Assembly (NCBI GenBank): GCA_946997535.1
Contig: CAMPVQ010000003.1
Coordinates: 41,036-105,035 of the forward strand
Length of the DNA stretch: 64,000 bases
DNA from: an uncultured Candidatus Saccharibacteria bacterium
Lineage (GTDB): Bacteria; Patescibacteriota; Saccharimonadia; Saccharimonadales; Saccharimonadaceae
Reading direction: 5' to 3'
Shown here: positions 9,301-17,854 of the stretch, in pieces
Position numbering within the stretch: position 1 is the first letter of the stretch
Layout of the letters: every line of letters begins with the position of its first letter
Notes under the pieces: generated by a model
Database searches by the model: none
What the model was told of the DNA's origin: nothing
What the model saw: only the letters and a program-made list of their open reading frames with translations
Translations under genes and position numbers: made by a program

Positions 9301-9945
9301 TGCAGCATTCTCGCAACTACACGTATCATTATGGTCAGCCAATGTTTCCAAACAATGAGAATCAGTATTCATACCACTTGTAAATCCATTATTACTCGGG
9401 CAATATATTGGCAATGGCTTCTCTGATGGGTGGTTGTGGCATGAATAGCTTGGTATATCAGTTACGGTACACTCACCCGGATTTCTTGGTACACCCAACT
9501 GTTGCAAATATAAGGTGGCGCGTGGCCCTCCGTATGGGCCAACGAGCGACCAACTGCCAGTGCTATGAGTGGCAACACTGTCATATGACAAACGCAACGG
9601 GCTATCTGATTTTAACCTAATATCCACAGAACCAAGCCACGAGTTACCTTCAGTGTATGACGCGCCTAGTACCATATCGCTAACGCTATTATCCTCCCAA
9701 TATGGCACAATACGACAGCCAGAATCACTAGACCCTTGTAAATAATATCTAGATGTAGCCATGCCTGATCGCCACCATGAGTCATTATGGCTAGATTCCA
9801 GGCTTGCCCTTATGCCTTCAGGTACACCTAGTGCAAGTAAAGAATTTGTACTAAACGAGCAGATAAGGGCTGCGCACATAAAAGCCATAGCGCAGACCAT
9901 CGCGCTACGCTTACAATGTATTCTATTTATCATATCAATACTCAT
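6385..9945 (-). CDS. Large cysteine-rich secreted protein with CPR-type C-terminal passenger
   Basis: An 1186-residue protein with an N-terminal signal sequence (basic residues 8-14, hydrophobic 15-40). Residues about 211-245 are an Asn/Lys-rich heptad-like coil (IAKYNSDIKDYNQKVADSN). Many cysteines are spread over the first 900 residues. The last ~300 residues have short beta-strand repeats (VGDLNIYGDL, SLTVIADNDINVNAAVSNM) and end with a CNRKPLKVQGTLMSAGDVTFYRTYG block; from memory, similar blocks occur in large exported proteins of Saccharibacteria. There is no LPxTG signal and no C-terminal membrane helix. A GGGG ribosome-binding site precedes ATG 9945. It is the last gene of the sortase/paralogue region, so an adhesin or surface-layer role is plausible but inferred. 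Confidence 0.75.
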   Translation of the reverse strand: MSIDMINRIHCKRSAMVCAMAFMCAALICSFSTNSLLALGVPEGIRASLESSHNDSWWRSGMATSRYYLQGSSDSGCRIVPYWEDNSVSDMVLGASYTEGNSWLGSVDIRLKSDSPLRLSYDSVATHSTGSWSLVGPYGGPRATLYLQQLGVPRNPGECTVTDIPSYSCHNHPSEKPLPIYCPSNNGFTSGMNTDSHCLETLADHNDTCSCENAAIAKYNSDIKDYNQKVADSNAEIAWYNDRVKRNNMCAQRKTCAVIELGDPPQPYNGPEPDEKDPKYHCINKDYMGKKRTYKSNPDDCGNWFTCADDNFNFCLERGYPEHYWFVQVKATRDKEVARPGEPVRYTYTVSLLHEDLEARNTGCGGFNYHTSHPTQTAHIPITVYTNTVGEQRTFTLSPGEWKHSWTVDHIVTQNDVGHDIFGKVWVDQGSWRCVEPYLSRSGPFGRQCTVSDQIDATVHYNWDDQLKSERKVISDKWHEPKPYGIAPTVFAYPDDHIMFKHSTNLRYHYDFKEEYGVMYERHLTKTNAPVDFYDHNSMVDNYRGRWVTQWPKGTLPNRPYPPIMEGWINNFNQSRKVIQDDVTKTMCEYISARPGGFTANMIYHNQDGKFDEEHRSRETCVHFPYHYTFEIPPDYGTAPKTCSWYGTCKDNYLPKEQKDSRVGYGVKIQTKRESDDRVLLGDPFKFTATMSFSGGRTKTKPYKFHSYIAVVNGDAVNTNNMEGPLVYPNTQGFNNSAFNCMIGAKNDAHKIAPGNIKKCYELCSGRGDWNGKITCEVDQKDGIAWNDKSGKTIAYDGQFNETLFKQARPKPGDKICYWAAISDWAAIDDISAPSILVSNMVCTDVAKQPQMKIIGGDAIAGKNIVGAVYNKVNPINGNRGSWSQYGLFAHDDISHFGSAGFSNPWYVHHNNSCRLSYANQTGLSSNPCNIDKLGKLGHFGMSSDGVSGYAPKIPDIDESSAKLKPLSGELNLNTIGEGETVGLVYRGVGDLNIYGDLADKARVVVYVPKNRMDPDNPQVNITGDIKPKSKSFDRLSSIPSLTVIADNDINVNAAVSNMFGNYISRGGRISTCKEAKGTETDDTDYKVKPRVISTKLGVEGSMVCNRKPLKVQGTLMSAGDVTFYRTYGSENFDEKTHHDEEVRALASEEVDYTPNTFLLPYYQSYNFEDKTSFIVRTAKNMIPRY

Positions 9946-9953
9946 ATACGCCC

Positions 9954-10505
9954 CTACTTCTTAGCCTCGCCAGCTAATTTCATTATGTCATCTAACGAAC
10001 GGCGATACGCTACATTACCATTCACCGTAGCCCCCTTCTTTGATAATTCATCCATCGCTTTTGCCGACTGCTTCATTGTACTAATGTCATTGCTATATAG
10101 GGCATATTGAAAGATAAAGTATTGACAAGTTGGATCTTTATCGTAGTTTTGATGCTTATATATGTCCTTAACTATACTCTGCATATCATACACCGGGGTA
10201 TAGTTCTTTGCGTGGTTATTGATATCGTAGATCTGGTTCCATCGCGCAACCATCTTATCATCACAAACGTTGTATAGCTCTGTAGCTCTGCTGGTATCGC
10301 TATTGTTTACATGACTTGACATCAACTTCAACCAGCCACTACCAAATGCAACCCATAGCCCAATTAATACAATGGTCTCCAATGTCGCTATTGCGCCCAA
10401 CGCAATGACGATAATTTTAAATATATTAAATTTTTGGCACGTAGAGCTTGGTACATTATCAGTCTCAGGCTCAAACTGTCTTATTTGATCTAGTCTATCA
10501 TCCAT
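9954..10505 (-). CDS. Single-pass membrane protein, paralogue B (YDxDPTCQYFIFQ family)
   Basis: A 183-aa protein with a cytoplasmic N-terminus, one membrane helix (residues about 28-55, FKIIVIALGAIATLETIVLI) and an outside domain with two conserved cysteines (VCDDKM and PTCQYF). It is clearly homologous to the preceding gene: both share the E-Y-x-VCDxK start of the domain, the block NYDKDPTCQYFIFQ, and a YRRSLDDI ending. The function is unknown. It sits 8 nt upstream of the large secreted protein gene, which suggests the products act together at the cell surface. Confidence 0.75.
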   Translation of the reverse strand: MDDRLDQIRQFEPETDNVPSSTCQKFNIFKIIVIALGAIATLETIVLIGLWVAFGSGWLKLMSSHVNNSDTSRATELYNVCDDKMVARWNQIYDINNHAKNYTPVYDMQSIVKDIYKHQNYDKDPTCQYFIFQYALYSNDISTMKQSAKAMDELSKKGATVNGNVAYRRSLDDIMKLAGEAKK

Positions 10506-10561
10506 TTTATTGTACTTCCAGTAACACCTTTAAACATACCGACGGCAACCACACTTATGCT

Positions 10562-11116
10562 CTACTTCTTAAATTGTTTCAATACATCCTTCATGTTGTC
10601 GATTGACTGACGATACAAAATGTGGTCGCTAACATATACGCCTTTTTCTGCGGCTTTTTTCATGGCATCAAGCGACTTTTGCATACTGGTAGTATCATTA
10701 TCGTACACTGCGGCTTGGAAGATAAAGTATTGGCAGGTTGGGTCTCTATCGTAATTCTTGAGTTTCTTTACGTCGCCAGCTATTTGCTTAACTTTTGGCA
10801 CTGGATTAGCGCCACCGCCTTTGTCTGAAAAGTCATAGATCTTATTCCAGTTGTCAATTATCTTCTTATCGCAAACACTATAAATTTCAGCGATATGTTT
10901 GCCACCCGCAGTTGACACTATCTTAATACTCTTTAGGCTGAGCATAACCGCAAAGCAGATAAGTACTAGTGTTTCGATTGCTACCACAGTGCCTAACACT
11001 ATTGTGAAGACCTTGTAAGCACAAACACCACCTTTTGTTTTTTTGCTAGTTCCTGCTTCTTTGCTGGCGCTACCTTTTGGCGCGCCAGAAGTTTCATCTC
11101 CTAAACCACTGTTCAT
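10562..11116 (-). CDS. Single-pass membrane protein, paralogue A (YDxDPTCQYFIFQ family)
   Basis: A 184-aa protein. The ATG at 11116 is chosen because AGGAGG lies 5 nt upstream; a GTG two codons earlier would lie inside that site. A Lys/Gly/Ser-rich cytoplasmic segment is followed by a membrane helix near residues 38-64 (VFTIVLGTVVAIETLVLIC), then a domain with two cysteines and the block NYDRDPTCQYFIFQ. It is a tandem duplicate of the next gene. It is the first gene of the unit, with a TATAAT box at about 11144-11149 read on the minus strand. The cysteine pair may form a disulfide outside the cell. Confidence 0.75.
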   Translation of the reverse strand: MNSGLGDETSGAPKGSASKEAGTSKKTKGGVCAYKVFTIVLGTVVAIETLVLICFAVMLSLKSIKIVSTAGGKHIAEIYSVCDKKIIDNWNKIYDFSDKGGGANPVPKVKQIAGDVKKLKNYDRDPTCQYFIFQAAVYDNDTTSMQKSLDAMKKAAEKGVYVSDHILYRQSIDNMKDVLKQFKK

Positions 11117-11179
11117 CTCCACCTCCTATGAAATATACAATCCTATTATAGCACTAGCACAATAGTATATGCAATAATA

Positions 11180-11917
11180 CTATAGTTTTTCAGTATAGAC
11201 GATCACGCGTTGATCCATGCTACGTACACCGCGTGTATCCTTCATGCTCCACGTACCGGCACAAGTAATTAGGTTCATACCCGCCTTACCAGCGGTAACT
11301 GGACGCAATAGCTTGTCGATATCGAGGTTTTGCAGTTTGACACGTTCGGTAGTCACAACTTTGTAGCTAATAGTCTTATTGTCACCCATCACTAAGTCAA
11401 TCTTGTCGCCAGGCTTAAGCTGATCAATATGGTCAAACACGCAACCACGGCCTGAACAACTATGGCCGTCAATCAGCACAGCATTATTAATGTCGTTTTC
11501 CTCTGGATAAGTTGTTTTATCGCAAGAATTCTGGCGGTCGTTAATTTTACAGTTAAACCAGCCAGTATCATGAATACCCTTTGGCGCGTCAATTTGTTGC
11601 TCGCCATTGCGATTTGGGTTAGTTAGACCAACCTCTATTACCCGCACCTTATCCAACTTAATCTTTGGGATGTTAATGTAGCGTGGCTTATTCGGCGCGG
11701 TTTGGTATTTATCACGCATTTCAGGTGTGACATCAGCTGTATTGAGCTGCGCTTCCTTAGCGTGTTGATCCCACATTTGTTTGTCGTGATTGCTATCTTG
11801 GCGATTTTTAAAGATTACGCCAGCCGCTACCGCCATCGCAATACCTAGCACAATTAGTACTGCTGCAACAATAATTGACTTTCTTTTAATTGATTTACTA
11901 TTAGCGATATTCATCAT
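11180..11917 (-). CDS. Sortase (cysteine transpeptidase)
   Basis: Membrane-anchored transpeptidase that would attach or cross-link surface proteins. There is an N-terminal membrane helix (residues 13-36), then the sortase fold: LIDGHS with catalytic His152, LITCAG with Cys219, and DQRVIVY with Arg237. The two extra cysteines after the catalytic His (GHSCSGRGC) are unusual. The gene starts inside the secY stop region (ATGATG overlapping the last secY codons), so translation is coupled to secY. No LPxTG substrate is visible next to it; the 1186-aa protein lacks a sorting signal. Confidence 0.88.
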   Translation of the reverse strand: MMNIANSKSIKRKSIIVAAVLIVLGIAMAVAAGVIFKNRQDSNHDKQMWDQHAKEAQLNTADVTPEMRDKYQTAPNKPRYINIPKIKLDKVRVIEVGLTNPNRNGEQQIDAPKGIHDTGWFNCKINDRQNSCDKTTYPEENDINNAVLIDGHSCSGRGCVFDHIDQLKPGDKIDLVMGDNKTISYKVVTTERVKLQNLDIDKLLRPVTAGKAGMNLITCAGTWSMKDTRGVRSMDQRVIVYTEKL

Positions 11918-13304
11918 AAGTTACCATTAATGCCCTTGAATTAGTTTGGCGCAAGCACTCGAGTGCGCCAGTTACCACAATTAGAAGTCCCGTGCCGCCG
12001 AGTGACAAAGTTGATGCGGCTGCTGCCATACCAGAGTGAATCATAATATATTCACCGATGAATGGTAAAACGGAGATAATGCCGAGTGCAATTGAACCGA
12101 ATAATGTTAGGCGGTTAACCACTTGGCCAATATAGTGCTCGGTGCGCTTGCCTGGGCGAACACCATCAATGAATCCACCTTGATTCTGCAAGCCTTCAGC
12201 TAGTTCGCGCGTATTTAAGACAATAGAAGTGTAGAAATATGTAAACGCTACCACCAAGAAGAAGTAGGTTACCGGATAAATTAGCTGTGTCCAGCCTGAT
12301 AGCACAGCACTATTGTTGCGCTGGAACCAAAGCACGAGGTTACGACCAATGTCAGCATGGAAGTTACCTGCAATCATAATTTGCCCAACAAACGCCGGCA
12401 ATGCCAAGAATGCCACGGCAAAAATCACTGGAATCACACCCGCAGTAATTAGCTTAATTGGCAAAATTGAAGTAACCCCACCGTATTGGCTATTGCCATG
12501 CACACGACGGGCATAGTTAACCGTCAGCACACGCTGACCTTCATTAATTTTCACTAGCATATACAGAATAAACAACATAGCTAGTACTACTGCAAGTGAC
12601 ATCCACGTTGCTGTATTGTTTAGACCGCTGATAGTGAACCAGTTGAATAAGTGAAATGGATTACCGTTTACGTTAGTCATCGCCGCCCAAAGTGACACGA
12701 AGGTTTGCGGCATCTGCGACAAAATACCAATTACGATTAATAGTGTAATGCCCCCGCCGAGACCCTTCTCGGTCATAATTTCACCAATCCACATTAGCAG
12801 CATAGCGCCAGCCGTCATAGCTGTTACTGCCATAAACCATTGACCAAGAGTCATGGCCTGCAAAGTTGGACTTTGCGCTGCAACACTCTGACGCAAAATG
12901 AAGATATAGGCAATCGACTGCAAAATCGCTAGTGGAAACGACAATAGACGAGTCCACTGATTAATGCGACGACGGCCACTCTCACCATCCTTATTCATCT
13001 CTTCAACTCGTGGTATTGCCTTAGTTAGCATCTGCGTAAACACTGATGCTGTAATGTATGGGCTCAACCCCACAAGCATGATTGAGAAGCTAGCCAGCGC
13101 GCCTCCCGTCAACAAGTTAAGAAATCCACCAAACGAATTTGATGAAATTGCATGCGATATAACATCCTTTAGCGCAGTTGGCTCGGCTAATGGTACCGGA
13201 ATGTGCGCTAGGAAGCGATATACCACAATCAAGCCTAAGACCGCGCCGATACGCGCTAGCATGTCGCGACTCCTAAGCGATTTGAAGATTGTTTTCCAAT
13301 TCAC
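11901..13304 (-). CDS. secY: Protein translocase subunit SecY
   Basis: Channel-forming subunit of the Sec translocon, 467 aa with ten predicted membrane helices. Family segments include RIGAVLGLIVVYRFLAHIPVP at the start, FSIMLVGLSPYITASVFTQML, and the cytoplasmic loop NQGGFIDGVRPGKRTEHYI. Translation starts at GTG 13304, preceded by purine-rich AGAAGGG and AGGAG. Unlike most bacteria, it is not behind rplO in the spc operon but stands alone, divergent from gltX and followed by a coupled sortase gene. Confidence 0.96.
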   Translation of the reverse strand: MNWKTIFKSLRSRDMLARIGAVLGLIVVYRFLAHIPVPLAEPTALKDVISHAISSNSFGGFLNLLTGGALASFSIMLVGLSPYITASVFTQMLTKAIPRVEEMNKDGESGRRRINQWTRLLSFPLAILQSIAYIFILRQSVAAQSPTLQAMTLGQWFMAVTAMTAGAMLLMWIGEIMTEKGLGGGITLLIVIGILSQMPQTFVSLWAAMTNVNGNPFHLFNWFTISGLNNTATWMSLAVVLAMLFILYMLVKINEGQRVLTVNYARRVHGNSQYGGVTSILPIKLITAGVIPVIFAVAFLALPAFVGQIMIAGNFHADIGRNLVLWFQRNNSAVLSGWTQLIYPVTYFFLVVAFTYFYTSIVLNTRELAEGLQNQGGFIDGVRPGKRTEHYIGQVVNRLTLFGSIALGIISVLPFIGEYIMIHSGMAAAASTLSLGGTGLLIVVTGALECLRQTNSRALMVTYDEYR

Positions 13305-13381
13305 TCTCCTACCCTTCTTTAATAATTACAATGCTTATTTTATATAAATCAATGCGCGCCGTCAAGACTCGCAAATTGTTA

Positions 13382-13387
13382 TATAAT
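13382..13387 (+). promoter_or_regulatory. -10 box of a leaderless gltX promoter
   Basis: TATAAT followed by exactly 6 nt and then the gltX ATG, so the transcript should begin at or within a base or two of the start codon. There is no Shine-Dalgarno sequence between them. The corresponding -35 region has only a weak match. Confidence 0.65.
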
Positions 13388-13393
13388 AGAAAC

Positions 13394-14842
13394 ATGACTA
13401 ATATTCGTACACGTTTTGCGCCAAGCCCTACTGGCTACATTCATGTTGGCAATGTACGTTCGGCGCTTTACCCTTATTTTATTGCTCGCCAAAATCACGG
13501 GCAATTCATCCTCCGCATAGAAGATACTGACCAAAGTCGCTTTGTCGCTGGTGCCGAGGACTTAATTATCGATGTTTTAAAGTGGCTTGGTCTAGATTGG
13601 GATGAGGGTCCCGATAGTAATGGTCAAGAAAAAGGTAACTTCGGCCCCTATCATCAAACCAATCGCCGCGCAATTTACCACGAATGGGCGCAAAAGCTAG
13701 TTGACGCTGGTTTAGCTTATGTTGACCCTCGCTCACACGACGAACTTGAGGCGCTTAAACAGGTAGCTGCTAATAATCACCAACTATTCTTATATCGCGA
13801 GCATCGGCCAGAAGTTACCCCAGCTTGGACTGGCCACGAAGCGCTCCGATTTAAAGTGCCCGAAGCTAAGAGCTACCACTGGCACGACGAAGTAATGGGT
13901 GATCTCTCAGCCGGCGCCGAAGCCGTGGATGACTTTATTATTATGAAGTCAGACGGCCTGCCAACTTACAATTTCGCCCACATCGTAGACGATAATTTAA
14001 TGCAAGTGACACATGTTATTCGCGGTCAAGAGTATATTAGTTCAATGCCAAAATACCTCGCGTTATATGATGCTCTCGGGGTAAAACGGCCGATTTTCGC
14101 CCACTTGCCCCATATCCTTGCGCCTGACGGCCACAAAAAGCTCGGCAAACGCGATGGTGCTAAGTCGGTTACTGAATATCGCGACGAGGGCTATCTGCCG
14201 GAGGCGATGCTGAATTTCCTTGCCTGCCTTGGCTGGAATGACGGCACCGAGCAAGATATCTTTACCCTTGAGGAATTAATCAGCAAGTTTAGTTTTGCTC
14301 ATGTCCAGCGCTCTGGCGCGCGCTTTGATGAAAAGCGTTTGCTTTGGATGAATGCCCAATGGATTAAGCGCCTAACCGTGGCTGATTTGGCTACTCGCGT
14401 TACCAAGTTTTGGGGTGAAGCTGGTAATACAGCCACTCCTGAGCGCCAGCTTGCCGTATTAACTGTAGTACAAGACCGTCTCAAGACGCTTGCTGACTTA
14501 CCGGCACTTTCAGAATATTTCTTCAAACGGCCGACGCCAGATTGGACGATGGTAACCAACAATAAACAACTTAAAAAGTTCGAGACCGCCGAGCTAGTTA
14601 ATCTCTTGACCGCAGCCAAAAACGCTTTAGAGGATGTCGACTTCACTGATGAAGCTGCTTTACAGGACCGCCTCAATCAACTACTAGTTGAAACTAATCA
14701 GAAGCCGATGGTATTATTCGGCATCATCCGCTTCGCGCTAACTTGGGCACCGTTTAGCCCTGGCCTACCAGAAACGATGCGCTTGCTCGGTCGCGACGAG
14801 ACTCTTGCTCGCCTCGATGCTGCAATTGTTGCTGCTAACTAG
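13394..14842 (+). CDS. gltX: Glutamyl-tRNA synthetase
   Basis: Class I synthetase charging tRNA-Glu; in organisms without GlnRS it may also charge tRNA-Gln. The start is placed at ATG 13394 because MTNIRTRFAPSPTGYIHVGN is the canonical N-terminus, although the open frame extends upstream. HVGN is the HIGH motif and KLGKRDG is the KMSKS motif near residue 250. The length is 482 aa. It is divergent from secY and apparently leaderless. A tRNA-Glu gene lies 1.6 kb downstream. Confidence 0.96.
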   Translation: MTNIRTRFAPSPTGYIHVGNVRSALYPYFIARQNHGQFILRIEDTDQSRFVAGAEDLIIDVLKWLGLDWDEGPDSNGQEKGNFGPYHQTNRRAIYHEWAQKLVDAGLAYVDPRSHDELEALKQVAANNHQLFLYREHRPEVTPAWTGHEALRFKVPEAKSYHWHDEVMGDLSAGAEAVDDFIIMKSDGLPTYNFAHIVDDNLMQVTHVIRGQEYISSMPKYLALYDALGVKRPIFAHLPHILAPDGHKKLGKRDGAKSVTEYRDEGYLPEAMLNFLACLGWNDGTEQDIFTLEELISKFSFAHVQRSGARFDEKRLLWMNAQWIKRLTVADLATRVTKFWGEAGNTATPERQLAVLTVVQDRLKTLADLPALSEYFFKRPTPDWTMVTNNKQLKKFETAELVNLLTAAKNALEDVDFTDEAALQDRLNQLLVETNQKPMVLFGIIRFALTWAPFSPGLPETMRLLGRDETLARLDAAIVAAN

Positions 14843-14863
14843 AAACTATAATATTGTTTGTGC

Positions 14864-14869
14864 TAAAAT
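14864..14869 (+). promoter_or_regulatory. -10 box of a leaderless kinase promoter
   Basis: TAAAAT, 7 nt before the ATG of the membrane histidine kinase gene, with no purine-rich ribosome-binding site between. It lies just after the gltX stop. Confidence 0.5.
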
Positions 14870-14876
14870 AAATACA

Positions 14877-16424
14877 ATGAAACAACAAAGACACGACATT
14901 GGCTATGCGCGCATTGCTCATAACGTGCGCTTGTATTCTATGACACTATTTACTGTTTTTCAGATTGCAATCAGCCTAATGTCTTATTTGATGTATTATA
15001 CTATAAATGAATATCAAGTAGAATTATCTAACGTAGTTGTAATATCTATGTTCGCTGCATTAATAATATCGGAAACGCTACTTGGTATCTATACTCTTAT
15101 CATGTCGTCTCTACCATTTAAATTAATTTGTCAGGTGCTATATCGTAATTCAAAATCGGATAATTTAGATGGATTTACCGTTATCTGCATCAAACTATGC
15201 CCACCATATATTCGCTCAGAGCTAAATAAGCTCAATTCTCTGCTATCTGGCGATATTAGGAAGCGTAACCAGGAGCGCAAAGGTTTAGCTAATCTGTCTG
15301 ACGTAGTATTAAAAGATAATATTTTATCCGTCATGCCAGTTGGAGTTATCATCCTTAACAACAATTTAGATATCGTCTACAATAATAGTTTGGCTCCAAT
15401 TAAGCCAGTTTTCAACCGTCCAACAATTCAACTAGACTTCAGCAATAGTTCAATTTCGCTACACGATTGGATTATAAAAATGCAAGCCGAAGAGATTTAT
15501 GGCGAAAATATCTGGTCGCATATCGCCAATGTCCCACCTAATAGTATTGAAGACCGACATATTTATGACGTCATTGCTAAATATCAGCGCGATTCAATTG
15601 ATGGAATGGATATTTCAATCATTACAGTTGATCGTACCGACAAGTATACTTCAGATGAGTCTAGTATGGATACATTGACCCTAGCTGCCCATGAATTGCG
15701 CGGACCAATCACAACCATGCGTGGGTATATTGACATATTACGAGACAAATTAGACCGCAATAATAGCAAAAAGGTGCTCGATTCAATTGATGTATCAGCG
15801 CAAAAACTATCAGCTTATATCAATAATATACTTAACGCTAGTCGATATGACCACAATTCTCTGAGATTTAGGCCTCAAGAAATTACACTTTACAATATAC
15901 TAGACGATGTTAGGGACGATTTAGCGCTGCGTGCAACAACAGCGCAACGTCAGCTAAATTGGAATATACCAGATAATCTACCAAGCATTTTTGCTGATCG
16001 CAGTTTGATTGACGAAGTTATTAACAACTTTGTAGACAACGCCATTAAATACACCAAATCGGATGGTAAAATTACTATAACAGCGCAAGTCGAAGAAAAC
16101 TTCTTGGCAATTAGCGTTCATGATAATGGCATTGGTATTACACCGACTGCTATGCAAAATTTATTTAGCAAATTCTATCGTAGCGGACGCTCCAAGCAGG
16201 CCGTCGGCGGTTCCGGACTTGGACTATATATTTCACGCGCTATCATCAAACAGCACAATGGGTTTATTGTGGTTGAGTCTAATGAGGGTAAGGGCACTAC
16301 ATTTACTGCTTGGCTGCCACTCTACGTGCCCGGTCAAGATAAAATTAGCGACACGCCGTTGGCTCAGCCCACAAGTTTTAGGTCTGCCGCAATGCTACGC
16401 AATCACAATAAAATAATTCAATAA
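14877..16424 (+). CDS. Membrane sensor histidine kinase
   Basis: A 515-aa kinase. Two membrane helices lie at residues about 20-42 and 50-75, with no large external sensor loop between them. A degenerate PAS-like segment (SVMPVGVIILNNNLDIVYNN) precedes the HisKA dimerisation helix with phospho-acceptor His272 in LAAHELRGPITT, and a HATPase domain with N box NNFVDNAIKYT, G1 DNGIGIT and G2 GGSGLGLYIS. The start at 14877 fits the -10 box; the open frame upstream overlaps gltX. The partner is probably the receiver protein encoded at 17.9 kb, with a tRNA gene and a second kinase between. Confidence 0.9.
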   Translation: MKQQRHDIGYARIAHNVRLYSMTLFTVFQIAISLMSYLMYYTINEYQVELSNVVVISMFAALIISETLLGIYTLIMSSLPFKLICQVLYRNSKSDNLDGFTVICIKLCPPYIRSELNKLNSLLSGDIRKRNQERKGLANLSDVVLKDNILSVMPVGVIILNNNLDIVYNNSLAPIKPVFNRPTIQLDFSNSSISLHDWIIKMQAEEIYGENIWSHIANVPPNSIEDRHIYDVIAKYQRDSIDGMDISIITVDRTDKYTSDESSMDTLTLAAHELRGPITTMRGYIDILRDKLDRNNSKKVLDSIDVSAQKLSAYINNILNASRYDHNSLRFRPQEITLYNILDDVRDDLALRATTAQRQLNWNIPDNLPSIFADRSLIDEVINNFVDNAIKYTKSDGKITITAQVEENFLAISVHDNGIGITPTAMQNLFSKFYRSGRSKQAVGGSGLGLYISRAIIKQHNGFIVVESNEGKGTTFTAWLPLYVPGQDKISDTPLAQPTSFRSAAMLRNHNKIIQ

Positions 16425-16456
16425 AAATCGTTGCAATCTTACTCATATTTTGGTAA

Positions 16457-16462
16457 TATAAT
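16457..16462 (+). promoter_or_regulatory. -10 box of the tRNA-Glu promoter
   Basis: TATAAT 8 nt before the first base of the tRNA, which predicts transcription starting almost at the mature 5' end. Confidence 0.6.
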
Positions 16463-16470
16463 ATAAGCGT

Positions 16471-16545
16471 GGCCTTGTCGTCTAGCGGCTAGGACATTGG
16501 GTTCTCATCCCAACAACCGGGGTTCGATTCCCCGCGAGGTCACCA
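16471..16545 (+). tRNA. tRNA-Glu (anticodon CTC)
   Basis: 75-nt cloverleaf with an encoded CCA end. Acceptor arms GGCCTTG and CGAGGTC pair with two wobbles; the anticodon stem TTGGG/CCCAA encloses loop TTCTCAT (anticodon CTC); the T stem CGGGG/CCCCG encloses a normal TTCGATT loop. It reads GAG codons. It lies inside a signalling locus between two kinase genes, 1.6 kb from gltX. Confidence 0.95.
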
Positions 16546-16570
16546 AATAATATTATTTCGAGGGTGGGAA

Positions 16571-17794
16571 TTGTTTAGCCTTAGCAAACCGAGTGATTTA
16601 TCTACGCAGCCGGCATCGGACGATATTAAGCGTAGAGCTAAAATAGTAATTGACAATATCTCCGACGGTATTACATTTATTGATGCTAATGGAATAATTC
16701 ATTTATTTAACCCTGCAGCAGAACAATTATTGGCCTGGTCAGAAGCGGAAACATTGCAGCTAAATTATAAAACCATCTTTCGCTTCGTAAATAGCGCGAG
16801 CCAGCCAATATCCGACGCTGAAAACCCAATTACTCGGGCGCTATCGTCCAATAAGCCTCAAACAAGTGACTCGTTCCACTTATTAACTCATTCTGAGCAG
16901 AAGGTATCGGTGTCAATTAAGGTTACACCAATTACCGCACAAGACGGCAACATGACTATCAACGACGGTGTTATCGTCGTTTTTCGCGATATTACACGCG
17001 AACGCGCCGAGCAGAATGCGCAAACTGACTTTATTTCAACTGCCAGTCACGAAATGCGTACGCCAGTAGCGATCATTGAGGGCTACCTTGGTATGATACT
17101 AAACCCCGAGACAGCCACGATTGACAATCGAGCGCGCATGTATGCTCAAAAAGCACACGATTCAGTCAAGCGGCTTGGACGCTTATTTCAGGATTTGCTC
17201 GATGTTACAAAAGCAGACGACCATCGCATCGACAATAATCCTTGCCTACTCGACGCCAAATTAGTTGCCAAACAAGTAGTACAAGACTTCGCGGGAAAAG
17301 CCGCCGCCAAAGGGTTGACACTACAATTTAATGACACCGATACTGGTTCATCGCATGGTGAACGCGTTTTAGCTCCACCTGCTATTATTTGCGCCGACTT
17401 AGATCAGTTAAACGAGATTCTCGATAACATAATAGAAAATGCTATCAAATACACCAAACAAGGTGGCGTCAAAGTTAGCGTTGACGTCGACAGTAATCGT
17501 GTACGATTTACCGTGACTGATACCGGAATTGGCATCCCAGAAGAAGATGTACCCCATCTGTTCCAAAAATTTTATCGCGTCGACAACAGCCAAACTCGAG
17601 AAATTGGCGGTACTGGGCTTGGACTTTATCTAATCAAACGCTTGGCCGACAATATTGGTGGCACTATTGGCGTTAAGAGTGTTTATGGCCAAGGCTCAAC
17701 CTTCTGGCTAGAGCTAGATAATCTAACACGCGAACAGGCCATTCAAAAGGCACGCGAGATTCAAGCGCGGCAAGCTGCGAGGCGAGGTGCTTAA
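16571..17794 (+). CDS. Cytoplasmic PAS-domain histidine kinase
   Basis: A 407-aa soluble kinase with no membrane helix. A PAS domain covers about residues 22-140 (ISDGITFIDANGIIHLFNPAAEQLL). The HisKA segment has His160 in STASHEMRTPVAI, and the HATPase domain has IIENAIKYT, DTGIGIPEEDV and GGTGLGLYLIKRL. The predicted start is TTG 16571, preceded by GAGG 7 nt upstream; no ATG start is better placed. The receiver gene follows 60 nt downstream, so this is the likely direct partner. The ligand or cofactor of the PAS domain cannot be inferred. Confidence 0.88.
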   Translation: MFSLSKPSDLSTQPASDDIKRRAKIVIDNISDGITFIDANGIIHLFNPAAEQLLAWSEAETLQLNYKTIFRFVNSASQPISDAENPITRALSSNKPQTSDSFHLLTHSEQKVSVSIKVTPITAQDGNMTINDGVIVVFRDITRERAEQNAQTDFISTASHEMRTPVAIIEGYLGMILNPETATIDNRARMYAQKAHDSVKRLGRLFQDLLDVTKADDHRIDNNPCLLDAKLVAKQVVQDFAGKAAAKGLTLQFNDTDTGSSHGERVLAPPAIICADLDQLNEILDNIIENAIKYTKQGGVKVSVDVDSNRVRFTVTDTGIGIPEEDVPHLFQKFYRVDNSQTREIGGTGLGLYLIKRLADNIGGTIGVKSVYGQGSTFWLELDNLTREQAIQKAREIQARQAARRGA

Positions 17795-17831
17795 TATTTG
17801 CTATAATTAACCATATGCAGTATAATGGAAT

Positions 17832-17837
17832 TATAAT
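17832..17837 (+). promoter_or_regulatory. Possible -10 box upstream of the receiver gene
   Basis: TATAAT 17 nt before the ATG, with a second TATAAT at 17821-17826 and an AAGG ribosome-binding site between -10 and start. The receiver gene could therefore be transcribed separately from the kinase. Confidence 0.4.
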
Positions 17838-17854
17838 TTAAAGGGTAAGGGTTA

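Noticed and set aside
6385..9945. LPxTG sorting signal in the giant secreted protein
   Set aside because: The C-terminus ends RTAKNMIPRY without LPxTG motif, membrane helix or basic tail, so it is not a classical sortase substrate.
6689..9964. Several plus-strand and alternative-frame open frames across the giant secreted protein gene
   Set aside because: They are shadows of a continuous 1186-codon frame with a signal peptide, and none has a ribosome-binding site or coherent domain.
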